A stretch of 64,000 bases of DNA, taken from contig NZ_LR733406.1 of the NCBI RefSeq assembly GCF_902506505.1, positions 4,090,693 through 4,154,692 on the forward strand, written 5' to 3'. The position numbers and the translations under genes were made by a program. Positions within the stretch are counted from its first letter, which is position 1; each line of letters begins with the position of its first letter. This DNA comes from Pseudomonas sp. 8AS. GTDB lineage: Bacteria > Pseudomonadota > Gammaproteobacteria > Pseudomonadales > Pseudomonadaceae. Below are positions 63,216 through 64,000 of this stretch, piece after piece. The notes under the pieces are model-generated. The model was not told the origin of the DNA. It ran no database searches and saw only the letters and a program-made list of their open reading frames with translations.

Positions 63216-64000
<785 letters not shown>

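Overview
The window is a high-G+C chromosomal segment of a Pseudomonas (Gammaproteobacteria). The protein content (RlmJ, OprC-type copper receptor, NhaP2/CvrA, MscK, RND/MMPL and DUF1302/DUF1329 pairs), the REP palindromes and the ssb - MFS - uvrA arrangement at the right end all fit that genus. Species cannot be settled from the sequence alone. No rRNA, tRNA or CRISPR array was found.

Layout. 1-8.0 kb: a truncated exported protein, a GAF/PAS/GGDEF-EAL phosphodiesterase, MsrA, a short chemotaxis-type signalling protein, RlmJ and an acyl-CoA dehydrogenase, followed by a decayed IS110-family transposase end. 8.9-23.9 kb: housekeeping and transport genes (Na+/alanine symporter, K+/H+ antiporter, mechanosensitive channel, SelO, SLC13 permease with TrkA_C domains, MetY, TrxC, a hotdog thioesterase, a tandem universal stress protein, a solitary ParA). 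24.1-43.2 kb: one long co-directional aryl polyene (APE) pigment cluster. 43.3-45.1 kb: a convergent sugar-nucleotide epimerase/RmlD-like pair. 45.3-49.7 kb: a DUF1329/DUF1302 pair divergent from an AraC regulator. 49.7-52.8 kb: an exported redox trio (lipoprotein cytochrome c, lactone-oxidase-type flavoprotein, DSD1-like PLP enzyme). 53.0-61.1 kb: a periplasmic ClpP-fold protein and a copper island (CopZ-like chaperone, CopA ATPase, DUF2933 protein, DUF2946-like proteins, YncE-like beta-propeller, OprC). 61.2-64.0 kb: ssb, a YajR-like MFS transporter and the start of uvrA.

The APE cluster is the main biosynthetic system. Its genes supply two carrier proteins, an AMP-forming aryl-acid ligase fused to a FabA/Z-type hotdog domain, a ketosynthase/chain-length-factor pair, a second ketosynthase, a ketoreductase and a separate dehydratase for iterative polyene building. 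Acyltransferases and a glycosyltransferase-like protein would attach the polyene to a lipid. A LolA-like carrier, MMPL exporter and lipoproteins would move it to the outer membrane. Unusual features are a flavin enzyme carrying all the recognisable signatures of flavin-dependent halogenases, an MIO-type aromatic ammonia lyase, a cation/proton-antiporter-like protein translationally coupled to the exporter, and several repeats inside the operon. One is a 522-bp palindromic element next to the LolA-like gene, which has no normal in-frame start. This reads as an APE locus that may make a halogenated pigment, possibly with a damaged export gene.

The copper island combines uptake (OprC with CxxxM and HxM ligands), efflux (CopA) and chaperoning (CopZ). 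A CueR/MerR-type operator lies directly in front of the chaperone gene.
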